From RYN-111 sp963760125 (GTDB lineage: Bacteria > Actinomycetota > Actinomycetes > Mycobacteriales > SCTD01): DNA of 64,000 nt. The translations under genes and the position numbers were made by a program. The stretch lies in assembly GCA_963760125.1 (NCBI GenBank), contig CAVXBV010000007.1:248001-312000 (forward strand), read 5' to 3'. The notes under the pieces are model-generated. The model was not told where the DNA came from. It did no database searches and worked only from the letters and a program-made list of their open reading frames with translations. Each line of letters begins with the position of its first letter. Position 1 is the stretch's first letter. Positions 34,852 through 43,827 of the stretch are shown in pieces.

Positions 34852-35889
34852 TCAGCCGGCCTTCGCGGCCGAAGCGGGCGCACGCAGCAGCTCGAGGACG
34901 GCCGCCTCGATCGGTCCCTGCGTCGCGGGGTGCCCGGGCATCGCGCCGTCACCGAGGCGCTGCAGGGCCGGGGCGATCGTCACACCCTGGTCGTAGAGGT
35001 CGATGACCCGCGGGTCGATGTAGGACGACCGGCAGACCGCCGGGGTGTTGCCCAGGTAGTGGGCCACCTCCTGCACCACCCTCGTCACGGCCCGCTTGCG
35101 TGCGGTCACGGACTCCGCGTCGGTGGACACGGCGAGGCCCACGGCCGCGAGGACGGTCGCGGACCAGGTGCGGAAGTCCTTGGCGGTGATGTCGATGCCC
35201 GAGAGCTCGCGCAGGTGCGCGTTGATGTCGCTGCTCTTCACATCCACCCAGCGGCCGCCGACGCGGTAGGCCAGCAGCTCCTCGCCGCCGGACCGCCGGC
35301 GCTTGAGAGATGCGACGGCCGCGCAGACCTCTGGCTCGGCCAACGACTGCACGCGTTGCTTGCCGCTCTTGGCGACGAAGTCGAACCGCACCTCACCGCC
35401 TCGCGCGCAGGTCACGTGCTCCTTGCGCAGGGTCGCGAGCCCAAACGTCTGGTTCTGCGCCGCGTACTGCTCGCTGCCGACGCGGAAGAAGCCGAGGTCG
35501 AGCAGCCGCACGGCGCAGGCGAGCACCCGGTCGCGGTCGAGGGTCGGCCGGGCGAGGTCGAGGGCCACGCGCTGGCGCACGGCGGGGAGGGCAGCGGCCA
35601 CGTCGAGGATGCGCTCGTGCTTGGCGAGGTCGCGGGTCAGGCGCCACTGGTCGTGGTAGCGGTACTGCTTGCGACCTGCTGCGTCGATGCCGAGGGCCTG
35701 CAGGTGCCCGTGCCCGATCGGGCAGATCCACACGTCCTCCCAGGCAGGAGGGATCACCAGCGCCTCGATGCGCGCCAGCGTGGAGCTGTCGGTGACCGGC
35801 TGGCCGCCGGCATCGACGTACCGGAAGCTCTTGCCGTGCCGGACGCGGTGCAGCCCAGGGGCAGTGGGGCTGACCCGCTTGAGCCTCAT
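34852..35889 (-). CDS. DNA topoisomerase IB (poxvirus type)
   Basis: 345 residues. Relaxes supercoils by a 3'-phosphotyrosyl intermediate. N-terminal domain with GHLQALGIDAAGRKQYRYH, catalytic residues Arg in LDLGFFRVGSE, Lys in KSGKQR, Arg in AKDFRTWSAT (H-x-x-R region) and the nucleophile Tyr in RSSYIDPRV. A type common in actinobacteria and apparently of mobile origin. Start ATG 35889 overlaps the upstream stop. Confidence 0.9.
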   Translation of the reverse strand: MRLKRVSPTAPGLHRVRHGKSFRYVDAGGQPVTDSSTLARIEALVIPPAWEDVWICPIGHGHLQALGIDAAGRKQYRYHDQWRLTRDLAKHERILDVAAALPAVRQRVALDLARPTLDRDRVLACAVRLLDLGFFRVGSEQYAAQNQTFGLATLRKEHVTCARGGEVRFDFVAKSGKQRVQSLAEPEVCAAVASLKRRRSGGEELLAYRVGGRWVDVKSSDINAHLRELSGIDITAKDFRTWSATVLAAVGLAVSTDAESVTARKRAVTRVVQEVAHYLGNTPAVCRSSYIDPRVIDLYDQGVTIAPALQRLGDGAMPGHPATQGPIEAAVLELLRAPASAAKAG

Positions 35890-36272
35890 GGCTCGCCCTC
35901 GACGTGCATCGCCGCCTCCTCAGCGGTGAGCCCGCCCTGGTCGGTGGCTCCCTCGCGCGCCACCATGTCCTTGTCGGTGTCCTCGCGTACCCCCTCATCG
36001 GGGGCCACGAGACGGCCCGGCGTCTCCGAGGTGTCGATCGACCCTCCGACCTCCGGCTGCTCCCGTGCCAGCCGTCCGGCGAGGTCCTCGCCCTCGCGCT
36101 GCTCGGCGGGGGTCGTGCCGAACCCCTCGACCGCCAGTGGGCTGTCGTGGGGAGGCTCCTGGACGCCACCGAACTGGCCGGTGGCGACCTGCTCGGGCTC
36201 CAGGCCCTGATCGGGCAGTCCCTCGTCCTCCCAGGACGTCGACGGGTGCGGCTGGGCGGGGTCAGTGCTCAC
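35886..36272 (-). CDS. DUF5709 family protein
   Basis: About 128 residues from GTG 36272 (AGGAG 8 nt upstream). Low-complexity acidic protein, begins STDPAQPHPST, contains SWEDEGLPDQGLEPE and GGLTAEEAAMHVE, which match the general look of DUF5709 proteins. Probably disordered. ATGA overlap with the topoisomerase gene. Confidence 0.7.
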   Translation of the reverse strand: MSTDPAQPHPSTSWEDEGLPDQGLEPEQVATGQFGGVQEPPHDSPLAVEGFGTTPAEQREGEDLAGRLAREQPEVGGSIDTSETPGRLVAPDEGVREDTDKDMVAREGATDQGGLTAEEAAMHVEGEP

Positions 36273-36384
36273 GGGGCTCCTCCGGGGTGACGGGCTCGCC
36301 GTCGCCGTACCCCGACGATCACCCCTTGGCACCTCACGGCCTGGGGTATCGTCTTCGTGCCTGGTCCGCGCCTGCGCCGACCAA

Positions 36385-36460
36385 TCCCCCATAGCTCAAT
36401 TGGCAGAGCATTCGACTGTTAATCGAAGGGTTTCTGGTTCAAGTCCAGATGGGGGAGCCA
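36385..36460 (+). tRNA. tRNA-Asn (GTT)
   Basis: Acceptor TCCCCCA pairs with TGGGGGA; D arm GCTC/GAGC; anticodon stem TTCGA/TCGAA with loop CTGTTAA (GTT at 36418-36420); T arm TCTGG/CCAGA with TTCAAGT loop; discriminator G and an encoded CCA (36458-36460). Confidence 0.97.
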
Positions 36461-36585
36461 CGCCTGTTCTCCTTGCCCCGATGCCGACGACCACCGGCGG
36501 GGGCCGCGCCCGAGCCACTCCTTGTCAGGAGCCACGAGGTTTCGTAAGGTCCGCGGGGATCTGTCCGTAGCGACGAGGGGGAGTC

Positions 36586-37827
36586 GTGGTCGTCGCCGAT
36601 CTGCTGCCCATGGACGAGGACGAGCGCCTCGTCGCCGTCCAGCGCTACGACATCCTCGACACGCCTGCCGACGGGACGTTCGACCGGATCGCCGCGCTGG
36701 CGGCCAGGTTGTTCGGCGTACCGATCGCGATCGTGAGCATCGTCGACACGGATCGGATCTGGTTCAAGGCCCACCACGGGCTGGAGGTGACCCAGATCGA
36801 CCGGGAGCCGGGGCTCTGCGCATCCGCCATCCTCAGCGACGACCCGTGGATCGTGACGGACGCAGCGCAAGACCCGCGCACGCTGGCGAACCCCCTGGTG
36901 GCGGGAGACTTCGGGCTCCGCTTCTACGCCGGCGCTCCGCTCACCACGCACGACGGTTACAACCTGGGGACCCTGTGCGTCATCGATCACGAACCGCGGG
37001 AGGTCACGGCCGAGGAGGCCGAAACGCTCAGCGACCTCGCCAAGATCGTCGTGGACGAGCTCGAGCTCCGCCTCAGCGCGCGTCGCGCGGCGGACTCGGC
37101 ACACGGTCGCCTCTTCGAGCTGGAGCAGCTCGCGGCCGCACTTCAGGCCAGCCTGCTCCCTCCCTCGATCCCGGCCGTCCCGTTCCTGCAGGTCGCGGCC
37201 CGCTACCGGCCGGCCAGCAGGTACGAGGTGGGCGGGGACTTCTACGACGTCTTCCCGATCAACGACCAGGCCTGGGGCTTCGTGATCGGCGACGTCATGG
37301 GCAAGGGCCCCCATGCCGCGAGCAGGACGAGCTGTGCGCGATACAGCGTGCGCGCCTCGGCCACCTACGAGCCGGCTCCGAGCGGTGTCCTCGAGGCGGT
37401 CAACCACGCGCTGCTGACCGAGGGCGACCCCGGCCTCGACAGCCCCTTCGTGACCGCGTTGTTCGCGAATGCCAGAGTCACCCCCGACGGAGTCCTGATC
37501 ACGTTCGCAAGTGCAGGACACCCGCTGCCGGTGCTGGTCCGCAGCGACGGGACTGCCGGCACCATCGGTGTCCCGGGCACCCTGCTGGGCGCCTTCGCGT
37601 CGCTGGACCTGACCGACGGCCAGGTCACGCTGCTGGCGGGCGACTCTCTCGTCCTGGTGACGGACGGAGTCCATGACTCCGGTCGACCGCCGCTCCACGT
37701 CGAGGGCCTCGAGAGACTGCTCCACAGCTGCGACGGCCTCACGGCCAAGCAGATCGTCTCCCGGGTCCACGAGGCGATCGACTCGGCACAGCGCGACGAC
37801 GTGGCGATCCTCGTGCTGTCCGCCTGA
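36586..37827 (+). CDS. GAF-domain PP2C (RsbU/SpoIIE-type) phosphatase
   Basis: 413 residues: GAF domain (about 20-165, with FDRIAALAARLF and the LGTLCVIDHEPRE ending), short linker helix, then a PP2C-type phosphatase domain with VGGDFYDVF, GDVMGKGPHAA, FASAGHPLPVL and VTDGVHDSG supplying the metal-binding aspartates. Such proteins dephosphorylate anti-sigma-factor antagonists in partner-switching control. No anti-sigma gene is adjacent. Confidence 0.88.
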   Translation: MVVADLLPMDEDERLVAVQRYDILDTPADGTFDRIAALAARLFGVPIAIVSIVDTDRIWFKAHHGLEVTQIDREPGLCASAILSDDPWIVTDAAQDPRTLANPLVAGDFGLRFYAGAPLTTHDGYNLGTLCVIDHEPREVTAEEAETLSDLAKIVVDELELRLSARRAADSAHGRLFELEQLAAALQASLLPPSIPAVPFLQVAARYRPASRYEVGGDFYDVFPINDQAWGFVIGDVMGKGPHAASRTSCARYSVRASATYEPAPSGVLEAVNHALLTEGDPGLDSPFVTALFANARVTPDGVLITFASAGHPLPVLVRSDGTAGTIGVPGTLLGAFASLDLTDGQVTLLAGDSLVLVTDGVHDSGRPPLHVEGLERLLHSCDGLTAKQIVSRVHEAIDSAQRDDVAILVLSA

Positions 37828-37915
37828 CCCTTCGTCGCCAGCGCGCTCGCCCACGACGACAACCGCGGACCGCACCTGCGCGTCTACTCCTTCGACCAAC
37901 CACGAGGAGGACGCC

Positions 37916-38416
37916 ATGCGCAAGACCCTTGTCGCCGCTGTCACCGCCGCGACCGCCGTCAGCACCATCGTCTTGTCCGTACCCGCAGATCCGGCTCGGG
38001 CGACCGCCTGCTCCGTGACCTGGGGCTCCGGGGCCAAGGCCGTGACCAACACCGCCCACCGGACCGTCACCGGGGTGCGCGCCGGCAGGCACGCCTGCTT
38101 CGACCGCCTGGTCGTCGATCTCACGCGATCAGGCGAGGGGTACCGCGTCCGCTACGTCTCCGCGGTCCGGGACCAGGGGCGGGGAGAGGTGATTCCCCTG
38201 AAGGGGAGCGCCTACCTGCAGATCGACGACCAGTCGCAGGCGACCCGCGGCCTCGCGATGCCCGCGGTCAAGGACTACCGCACGTTCCGGCAGGTCGCGT
38301 GGGGCGGCAGCTTCGAGGGCTACACCACGATCGGCCTTGGGCTTCGTGCGCGGCTGCCGTTCCGGGTCTTCCAGCTGGACGACCGCCTCGTCATCGACGT
38401 GGCTCACCGTTGGTAG
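37916..38416 (+). CDS. Secreted AMIN-like protein
   Basis: 166 residues from ATG 37916 (GAGGAGG 6 nt upstream), signal peptide to about residue 31. The mature domain has the AMIN-like pattern of actinobacterial secreted proteins: GVRAGRHACFDRLVVDL, a long middle, and the closing FRVFQLDDRLVIDVAHRW. AMIN domains bind cell-wall or envelope components; the ligand here is unknown. Two cysteines may form a disulfide. Confidence 0.75.
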   Translation: MRKTLVAAVTAATAVSTIVLSVPADPARATACSVTWGSGAKAVTNTAHRTVTGVRAGRHACFDRLVVDLTRSGEGYRVRYVSAVRDQGRGEVIPLKGSAYLQIDDQSQATRGLAMPAVKDYRTFRQVAWGGSFEGYTTIGLGLRARLPFRVFQLDDRLVIDVAHRW

Positions 38417-38462
38417 CTCCCATTGACCAGCTGGGCACCACGACCCACTAGCCTCACCCGCT

Positions 38463-39716
38463 GTGACCCTCGCCGCTCGCCGCCTGCTCGCGGGGCTCAT
38501 GGTGTCGGTCGCCGTGATGACGCTGCTGGGGTTCCTCCTGAAGGACCAGTGCGTCGGCCACTACAACGAGCTTCGCGACAGCCGGCTGTGCAGCAACGAC
38601 ATCCAGGTCCTGTACCAGGTGCGCGACATGCGCGACCACCCGTTCCCCTACATCAACGGGTCGTTCCAGAACGTCCCGAACGCCGACGGGACCACGACAC
38701 CGACGCTGACAGGTGGGGCGCTGGAGTACCCGGTCCTGACGGGCTTGTTCGCCTGGTTCCCCGCGCTTCTGGTCAGTGATGACGGGGGCTACCTGCGTGT
38801 CACCGCGCTGCTGCTCGCACCCTTCAGCTTCCTCGCGGCGTACCTCCTGGGGCGCATGGTCCGCTGGCGCGCGCTCGTCTACGCCCTTGCGCCGCCTCTC
38901 GTCTGGTACTCCTTCCACAACTGGGACCTGCTGGTCGTCTGCGCGACGGTCGGCGCCTGCCACGCCTGGTGGCGGGGGCGGTACGGCTGGGCCGGCGCCT
39001 GGCTGGCCGTGGGCGGGGCCCTGAAGTTCTGGCCCCTGCTGCTCGTGCTGCCCCTGCTGCTCGACCGCCTCGCGGCGAAGGACCGGCCGGGAGCCGTCAG
39101 GTCGATCGGCGTCTTCGCCTGGGTCACCGCGGCGACGAACGGCTTCTTCCTCCTCGCCTCACCCAGCGGGTGGTTCGCGCCGTACGCCTTCCAGCGCGAG
39201 CGGGCGGCAGACATCACGAGCAACAGCATCTGGTACTGGGGCCTGCCGGACCTGACGACCGAGGACCTGAACCGTCTCATCCCCGTGCTGCTCCTCGTGG
39301 GTACGGCGATCGCCTGCGCCTACGGCTGGCGGCGGGCGCAGCGCGAGGGGGAGTTCCCCTTCATCCAGGTCGGCGGCGCCCTGCTGGTGCTCTTCCTGCT
39401 GACGAACAAGGCGCACAGCCCGCAGTTCGCCCTGTGGCTGCTGCCCTTCTTCTGCCTGATCCGCGTGCGCTGGGGGTGGATCGCGACGTACCTCGCGTTC
39501 GATGCCCTGCTCTACGTCGGGCTGTTCCGCTCGTTCTTCGCCTTCAGCCGGCCCGACCTGCCGGACTACGGGCTCGCCTACCAGGCGCTCGTCCTGGGCA
39601 TCTGGGGCCGCGCCGCAATGCTGGTGCTGCTGTTCGTCGTGTTCCTGCGCGCAGAGACAGCCCTGGAGCCGGCGAGCGACCGCGATCAGGACCTGGTGGC
39701 GACGACCTCGAGATAG
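38463..39716 (+). CDS. GT87-like polytopic membrane glycosyltransferase
   Basis: 417 residues with about ten transmembrane segments and a long first extracytoplasmic loop with SNDIQVLYQVRDM. The GT-C pattern (polyprenyl-phosphate-mannose-dependent, DUF2029-like) fits: Asp-containing first loop, EYPVLTG and KFWPLLL. In actinobacteria this family adds mannose to envelope glycolipids, but the substrate is not known here. Preceded by TAGCCT 8 nt before GTG. Converges with the methyltransferase (31-bp overlap). Confidence 0.75.
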   Translation: MTLAARRLLAGLMVSVAVMTLLGFLLKDQCVGHYNELRDSRLCSNDIQVLYQVRDMRDHPFPYINGSFQNVPNADGTTTPTLTGGALEYPVLTGLFAWFPALLVSDDGGYLRVTALLLAPFSFLAAYLLGRMVRWRALVYALAPPLVWYSFHNWDLLVVCATVGACHAWWRGRYGWAGAWLAVGGALKFWPLLLVLPLLLDRLAAKDRPGAVRSIGVFAWVTAATNGFFLLASPSGWFAPYAFQRERAADITSNSIWYWGLPDLTTEDLNRLIPVLLLVGTAIACAYGWRRAQREGEFPFIQVGGALLVLFLLTNKAHSPQFALWLLPFFCLIRVRWGWIATYLAFDALLYVGLFRSFFAFSRPDLPDYGLAYQALVLGIWGRAAMLVLLFVVFLRAETALEPASDRDQDLVATTSR

Positions 39717-40492
39717 GCGCCGCGGTTGATCACGGTTCCGTCGGTGGCCTCGTTGGCGCCCTCCCACAGCGCGAGGAGGTCAGCGGCGTAGGTGGCCTGC
39801 CCAGCCGGGTCGAGGCGGGCGAACTGCGAGGCCGTGGGGCCGAACCACGTGCGGAACCACTCCAGCATGAACTCCGACGACGGGTACACGAAGTCGGTGG
39901 TCGTCTCGACAACCCGCAGGTCACGGACTCCGCTTCCGAGGAGATCGGCGAGCCCCTGCCTCGTGCCCCAGCGGACCGGTGGTTGGAGTCCCGGCGGCGG
40001 CGGTACGTGACGGGCGCCGACCGCGAACATCTGCCCCACCGAGCCCTCCGGGGTCCAGCACGCCAGACCCAGTCGACCGCCCGGACGCAGCACCCGCAGG
40101 AGCTCGTCAGCGGCCCGCTGCTGATCCGGGGCGAACATCACACCGAACGTCGAGGTCACGACGTCGAAGGACGCGTCGGCGTACGGAAGGGACTGGGCGT
40201 CGGCCACCTCGGTGCGCAGCGGAAGTCCCTCGGCAGCGGCACGCTCGGCGGCGTGCCCCAGCAGGTCGGGCACGTAGTCGCTGGCAATGACGTCGGCGAA
40301 CCGGCGGGCCGCCGCGAGCGCGGTGTTGCCCGCCCCTGAGGCGACGTCGAGCACCTTCTCGCCGGCATGGACGTCGAGCGCGCGGACCAGCAGCTCACCC
40401 ACCACGACCTGGGTGACGCCGATGCGGTGGAAGTCGCCGGTCGCCCACATGGACTGCTGCGCGGCGGTGACAGCGGTGAGATCTGTGCTCAT
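39686..40492 (-). CDS. Class I SAM-dependent methyltransferase
   Basis: 268 residues from ATG 40492 (GGGGGA 8 nt upstream). Rossmann methyltransferase with motif I VLDVASGAGNTALAAA (about 48-63), D in IASDYVPDL, ADAQSLPYADASFDVVTS and LRPGGRLGLACW. Resembles ubiquinone/menaquinone-type or small-molecule C-methyltransferases; substrate unknown. The frame is open for a further 400 codons upstream, but that part is antisense to the ABC gene and not protein-like. Confidence 0.85.
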   Translation of the reverse strand: MSTDLTAVTAAQQSMWATGDFHRIGVTQVVVGELLVRALDVHAGEKVLDVASGAGNTALAAARRFADVIASDYVPDLLGHAAERAAAEGLPLRTEVADAQSLPYADASFDVVTSTFGVMFAPDQQRAADELLRVLRPGGRLGLACWTPEGSVGQMFAVGARHVPPPPGLQPPVRWGTRQGLADLLGSGVRDLRVVETTTDFVYPSSEFMLEWFRTWFGPTASQFARLDPAGQATYAADLLALWEGANEATDGTVINRGAYLEVVATRS

Positions 40493-40570
40493 GGTCGTTC
40501 CCCCTGATGTCAGCGTGGCACCCGGCGCGTCCTCTGTCACGATCTTGTTGCCGGTCATAGGTTGCGCTGC

Positions 40571-41488
40571 ATGGCAGTCATCGAGGTCACCGGCGCGAGC
40601 AAGGGCTACCGCCGGCGACGAGGTCCGGTGCAGAAGGCCTTGGACGGGCTGGACCTGCACGTCGACGAGGGTGGGGTGCACGGCTTCCTGGGGCCGAACG
40701 GCTCCGGCAAGACCACGACGATCCGCGCCCTGCTCGGACTGATCGGCACGGACTCCGGCTCGATGCGGGTCCTGGGTGAGCCCGTGCCGGCGCGCCTGCC
40801 CGAGGTCATCGGGGGCATCGGCGCTCTGGTCGAGACGCCGCTGTTCTTCCCGTCGTTCACCGGTCGGCTCAACCTGCAGCTGCTCGCGCAGACCGCGGAC
40901 CTGCCGGCGACGCGGGTCGAGGAGTGCCTCGAGCTCGTCGACCTGCGGGACCGGGCGGGCGACCGGTTCAAGGGCTACTCGCTCGGGATGAAGCAGCGTC
41001 TCGGGATCGCCGCGGCGCTGCTCAAGCAGCCCCGGCTGCTCATCCTCGACGAGCCGAGCAACGGTCTGGACCCGGCCGGGATCCGCGACGTCCGCGAGCT
41101 GGTCCGCCGGCTCGGCCATGACGGCCGGACCACGGTCTTCCTGTCTTCTCACCTGCTCGCCGAGGTGGAGCAGGTCTGCGACCGGGTGTCCATCCTCGCG
41201 CGGGGTCGCTGCGTGGCCACCGGCTCGGTGAACGAGGTGCTGCGCTCCCGGGGGTCCGGCGCCGTGCGGGTACGGGTCGGCGACCAGGTGGCCGCGGCGC
41301 AGGTGCTGCGCGACGCTGGGTTCCTGGTGACCGAGCTGGACCAGACCCTGACCGTCCAGTCGGTGGCAGCTCCTGCTGAGCTGACCAGGCTGCTCGCCGA
41401 GCGGGGCCACTACCTCGAGGAGCTCACTCCGTTGACCCCTGACCTGGAGTCGACGTTCCTCGCGCTCACTGAGGGAGAGCAGCCGTGA
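40571..41488 (+). CDS. ABC-2 exporter ATPase
   Basis: 305 residues from ATG 40571 (TAGGTT 7 nt upstream, leaderless pattern). Walker A GPNGSGKTTT (about 38-47), signature YSLGMKQRLG, Walker B LLILDEPSNGLDP, switch SSHLLAEVEQ. C-terminal extension of about 80 residues as in drug-resistance-type ABC-2 exporters. Overlaps the permease gene by 4 bp, with which it forms the transporter. Confidence 0.9.
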   Translation: MAVIEVTGASKGYRRRRGPVQKALDGLDLHVDEGGVHGFLGPNGSGKTTTIRALLGLIGTDSGSMRVLGEPVPARLPEVIGGIGALVETPLFFPSFTGRLNLQLLAQTADLPATRVEECLELVDLRDRAGDRFKGYSLGMKQRLGIAAALLKQPRLLILDEPSNGLDPAGIRDVRELVRRLGHDGRTTVFLSSHLLAEVEQVCDRVSILARGRCVATGSVNEVLRSRGSGAVRVRVGDQVAAAQVLRDAGFLVTELDQTLTVQSVAAPAELTRLLAERGHYLEELTPLTPDLESTFLALTEGEQP

Positions 41489-42459
41489 CCGGCTTGTTCC
41501 GCGCCGAGCTGAGGCGGTTCCGCAGCCGCCGCTTCGTCGTGCTGCTTCTTCTGCTGTCCCTGCTCGGCTTCGGCGTCGGGGTCGCCGTGGCGGCCGTTCA
41601 GCACCGCACGCCGACAGCAGCCGACCTCCAGCAGGCGCAGCAGCGATTGGACGCGTTTGCCCGCGAGTCAGCGGCGGGGCGGGAGCAGTGCCTGACCCAG
41701 GTGCCGGAGGGCCAAGACCCAAACGGGTTCTGCGGCCCGGTCCAGGGACCACAGGACCTGGAGCTGCAGTACTTCACCGACGCGCGCCCGTTCGTCCTCG
41801 CCAACCAGCTCCCGGAGGGGGCATTGGGGATCGGTGTGACGACCTCCGTGCTGCTGTTCCTCATCGGGGCGACCTGGGTGGGGGCCGAGTGGTCGACGCG
41901 CTCCATGGTGGCGCTGCTGTTCTGGGAGCCCCGCCGGGTGCGCGTGGTCGTGACCAAGCTGGGGGTCCTGCTGCTCGCGGCCACCGGGATCGGCGTGGTG
42001 GCCCAGGCGCTGTGGTTCGGGGCGGCGCAGCTGCTGGCCCGCACCAGGGGCACGACGACGGACCTGCCCGGCGCGTTCTACGGGAACGTGCTGCAGACCG
42101 AGCTGCGGGCCGTGCTGTTCGGCGTGATCGCCGCGGCGCTCGGCTTCGCGCTGGCCAACCTGGTCCGCAACACCGGTGCCGCGTTGGGCATTGCGTTCGC
42201 CTACCTCATCGTCGTCGAGAACGCCGTACGCGGGCTGTGGCCCAGCAAGCAGGGCTGGCTGCTCACGACCAGCGCGTCCGCCCTGCTCGACCCCGCAGGA
42301 GGCCGCTACTACCTGCAGGAGCGTGCCGATGCGTTCGGCAACTCGGTCGGTCGTGAGGTGGTCGTGACCCACCTGCAGGGCGGGCTCGTCCTCGGGGCTG
42401 TGGTCCTCGCGCTCGTGGCCCTCGGCTCAGTGCTCTTCGTGCGCCGGGACCTCCACTAG
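41485..42459 (+). CDS. ABC-2 exporter permease
   Basis: 324 residues, six hydrophobic segments: one near the N-terminus (RRFVVLLLLLSLLGFG), then a large extracytoplasmic loop (about 45-110) and five more. The ATPase gene overlaps it. Topology and gene order fit an ABC-2 type exporter; the cargo is unknown. Confidence 0.85.
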   Translation: MTGLFRAELRRFRSRRFVVLLLLLSLLGFGVGVAVAAVQHRTPTAADLQQAQQRLDAFARESAAGREQCLTQVPEGQDPNGFCGPVQGPQDLELQYFTDARPFVLANQLPEGALGIGVTTSVLLFLIGATWVGAEWSTRSMVALLFWEPRRVRVVVTKLGVLLLAATGIGVVAQALWFGAAQLLARTRGTTTDLPGAFYGNVLQTELRAVLFGVIAAALGFALANLVRNTGAALGIAFAYLIVVENAVRGLWPSKQGWLLTTSASALLDPAGGRYYLQERADAFGNSVGREVVVTHLQGGLVLGAVVLALVALGSVLFVRRDLH

Positions 42460-42467
42460 CTTCTCCG

Positions 42468-42782
42468 TCAGCGGGGGCTGGGCGTCACCGAGGGCGTGGG
42501 CACGAGGTCGGACAATCGCGTGTCGGAACCGCTGGGGTAGAGCAGCAGGAACAGGCCGGCCGCGGCGACCAGGACGAGCGCGACGAGCTTCACGACGGGC
42601 GGTCGGTCCCTGCCCGGGTCGACCTCGAGCAGATCACGGTTCGCCACCCAGGCGAAGGCGAAGCCGCCGGCGTCGCGGTAGCGCACGCGGCTCCGCTCGC
42701 CGTCGACCTCCATGACGACGCCAGGGCGCGGCGCCCCGTCGACGGTCACGACGACCTCGTGCGCGCTCCTCCTCGATGTCAC
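42468..42782 (-). CDS. Small membrane protein of unknown function
   Basis: 104 residues: a soluble strand-rich N-terminal part (VVVTVDGAPRPGVVMEVDGE), one transmembrane helix near 65-83, and a Ser/Thr/Pro-rich tail. No family recognised. Ends 9 bp from the convergent permease. Confidence 0.6.
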   Translation of the reverse strand: MTSRRSAHEVVVTVDGAPRPGVVMEVDGERSRVRYRDAGGFAFAWVANRDLLEVDPGRDRPPVVKLVALVLVAAAGLFLLLYPSGSDTRLSDLVPTPSVTPSPR

Positions 42783-42804
42783 GAGGAGGAGCGTACGGGG
42801 AGCG

Positions 42805-43002
42805 TCAGGCGCTGCGGGTCACGTCCCTCACGGCGGCGGGAGCCGGTGCGGGAGTGCGGGCGACCTCGATCTCGAGCAGCTCGGAGGCGAGGGCCAGCCG
42901 CGCGCCCTCGGGGTCGAGCAGGTCGATCAGCAGCGACGGGGGGACCCCGCCGGCGAGCAGCCGCTGGGCCAGTGTCCGAGCAGGAGTCACCGTCATGCCC
43001 AT
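42805..43002 (-). CDS. Small conserved hypothetical protein
   Basis: 65 residues from ATG 43002 (ATG 42996 is possible). Helical, with the pattern LAQRLLAGGVPPSLLIDLLDPEG and a later ALASELLEIEVA, which looks like a small regulatory or adaptor protein rather than random sequence. No membrane segment. Function unknown. The frame continues open upstream for 800 codons antisense to other genes; that part is not considered coding. Confidence 0.55.
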   Translation of the reverse strand: MGMTVTPARTLAQRLLAGGVPPSLLIDLLDPEGARLALASELLEIEVARTPAPAPAAVRDVTRSA

Positions 43003-43086
43003 CTCTCGACCCCCGGTCGAGGGTTCTTGAGCGTTTCGGCTGCCGGGTTTGTCGTGATGACCCAGACTTCGTGCTCGGAGGTGAGG

Positions 43087-43764
43087 ATGAGACGGGGCGT
43101 CCAGGTAGTCGGCGTGGTGCTGCTCGGTGTCGTCCTGTTCGCCGTGGCGCCTGGGCCCTCGCCTGAGGGCAGCCCCGAGTCGCCGACGTCGACCGGAGGG
43201 CCGGCGAGCCCCGAGGTGCGCGCGGTGCTCGCCGCCCTGGACGCGATGTGGACCGCTGCCCTGCCCCGGCAGGTCCCGAGCGGCCCCAGGCTGGTCGTCG
43301 GCAGGGGAACGCTGCGCACCTCCTGCGGCCCGAGCCCCGAGGACGAGGGGTCGTTCTACTGCGGGGAGGACCGGACGATCTACCTGCAGGAGCAGGACCT
43401 GTCCGGACTGGCAGGGACGCCCACCGTGCAGGAGGCGTCCCGGAGCTACTTGCTCGCCCATGAGTACGGCCACTACCTGCAGCACCGGCTCGAGGTCCCC
43501 GAAGGCGACGACGGCAAGGGGCCCCGGAGCGACTCGGTTCACTACGAGCTGCAGGCGGACTGCCTGGCCGGCGTCTTCGTGGCGACCAGGACCCGCGGGC
43601 CGGACGAGGCGGCGTACCGCGAGGCGGTGCGCCTCGGCGGCGATGACGTGGGGGAAGATCCCCTCCCGCTGCGGGAGTACGAGCACGGTTCGGGGGAGCA
43701 GCGAACCGCAGCCTTCGTCCAGGGACTGAGGGGTTCTGCCGCGACCTGCCTGCGGCGCCCCTGA
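43087..43764 (+). CDS. Neutral zinc metallopeptidase (YpfJ-like)
   Basis: 225 residues from ATG 43087 (GGAGG 6 nt upstream). Signal anchor or peptide near residues 5-22, then a metallopeptidase domain with HEYGH (HExxH, near 128-132), and YELQADCLAGVF with the third ligand Glu and the conserved Cys. Paired cysteines CGPSPEDEGSFYCG also fit the family. Substrates unknown. Confidence 0.85.
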   Translation: MRRGVQVVGVVLLGVVLFAVAPGPSPEGSPESPTSTGGPASPEVRAVLAALDAMWTAALPRQVPSGPRLVVGRGTLRTSCGPSPEDEGSFYCGEDRTIYLQEQDLSGLAGTPTVQEASRSYLLAHEYGHYLQHRLEVPEGDDGKGPRSDSVHYELQADCLAGVFVATRTRGPDEAAYREAVRLGGDDVGEDPLPLREYEHGSGEQRTAAFVQGLRGSAATCLRRP

Positions 43765-43827
43765 CGTCAGCCAACGGTCACCGCGGGGACGTGGCTGGAC
43801 CTGAACGCACCCTCTAGGTTCACGGGC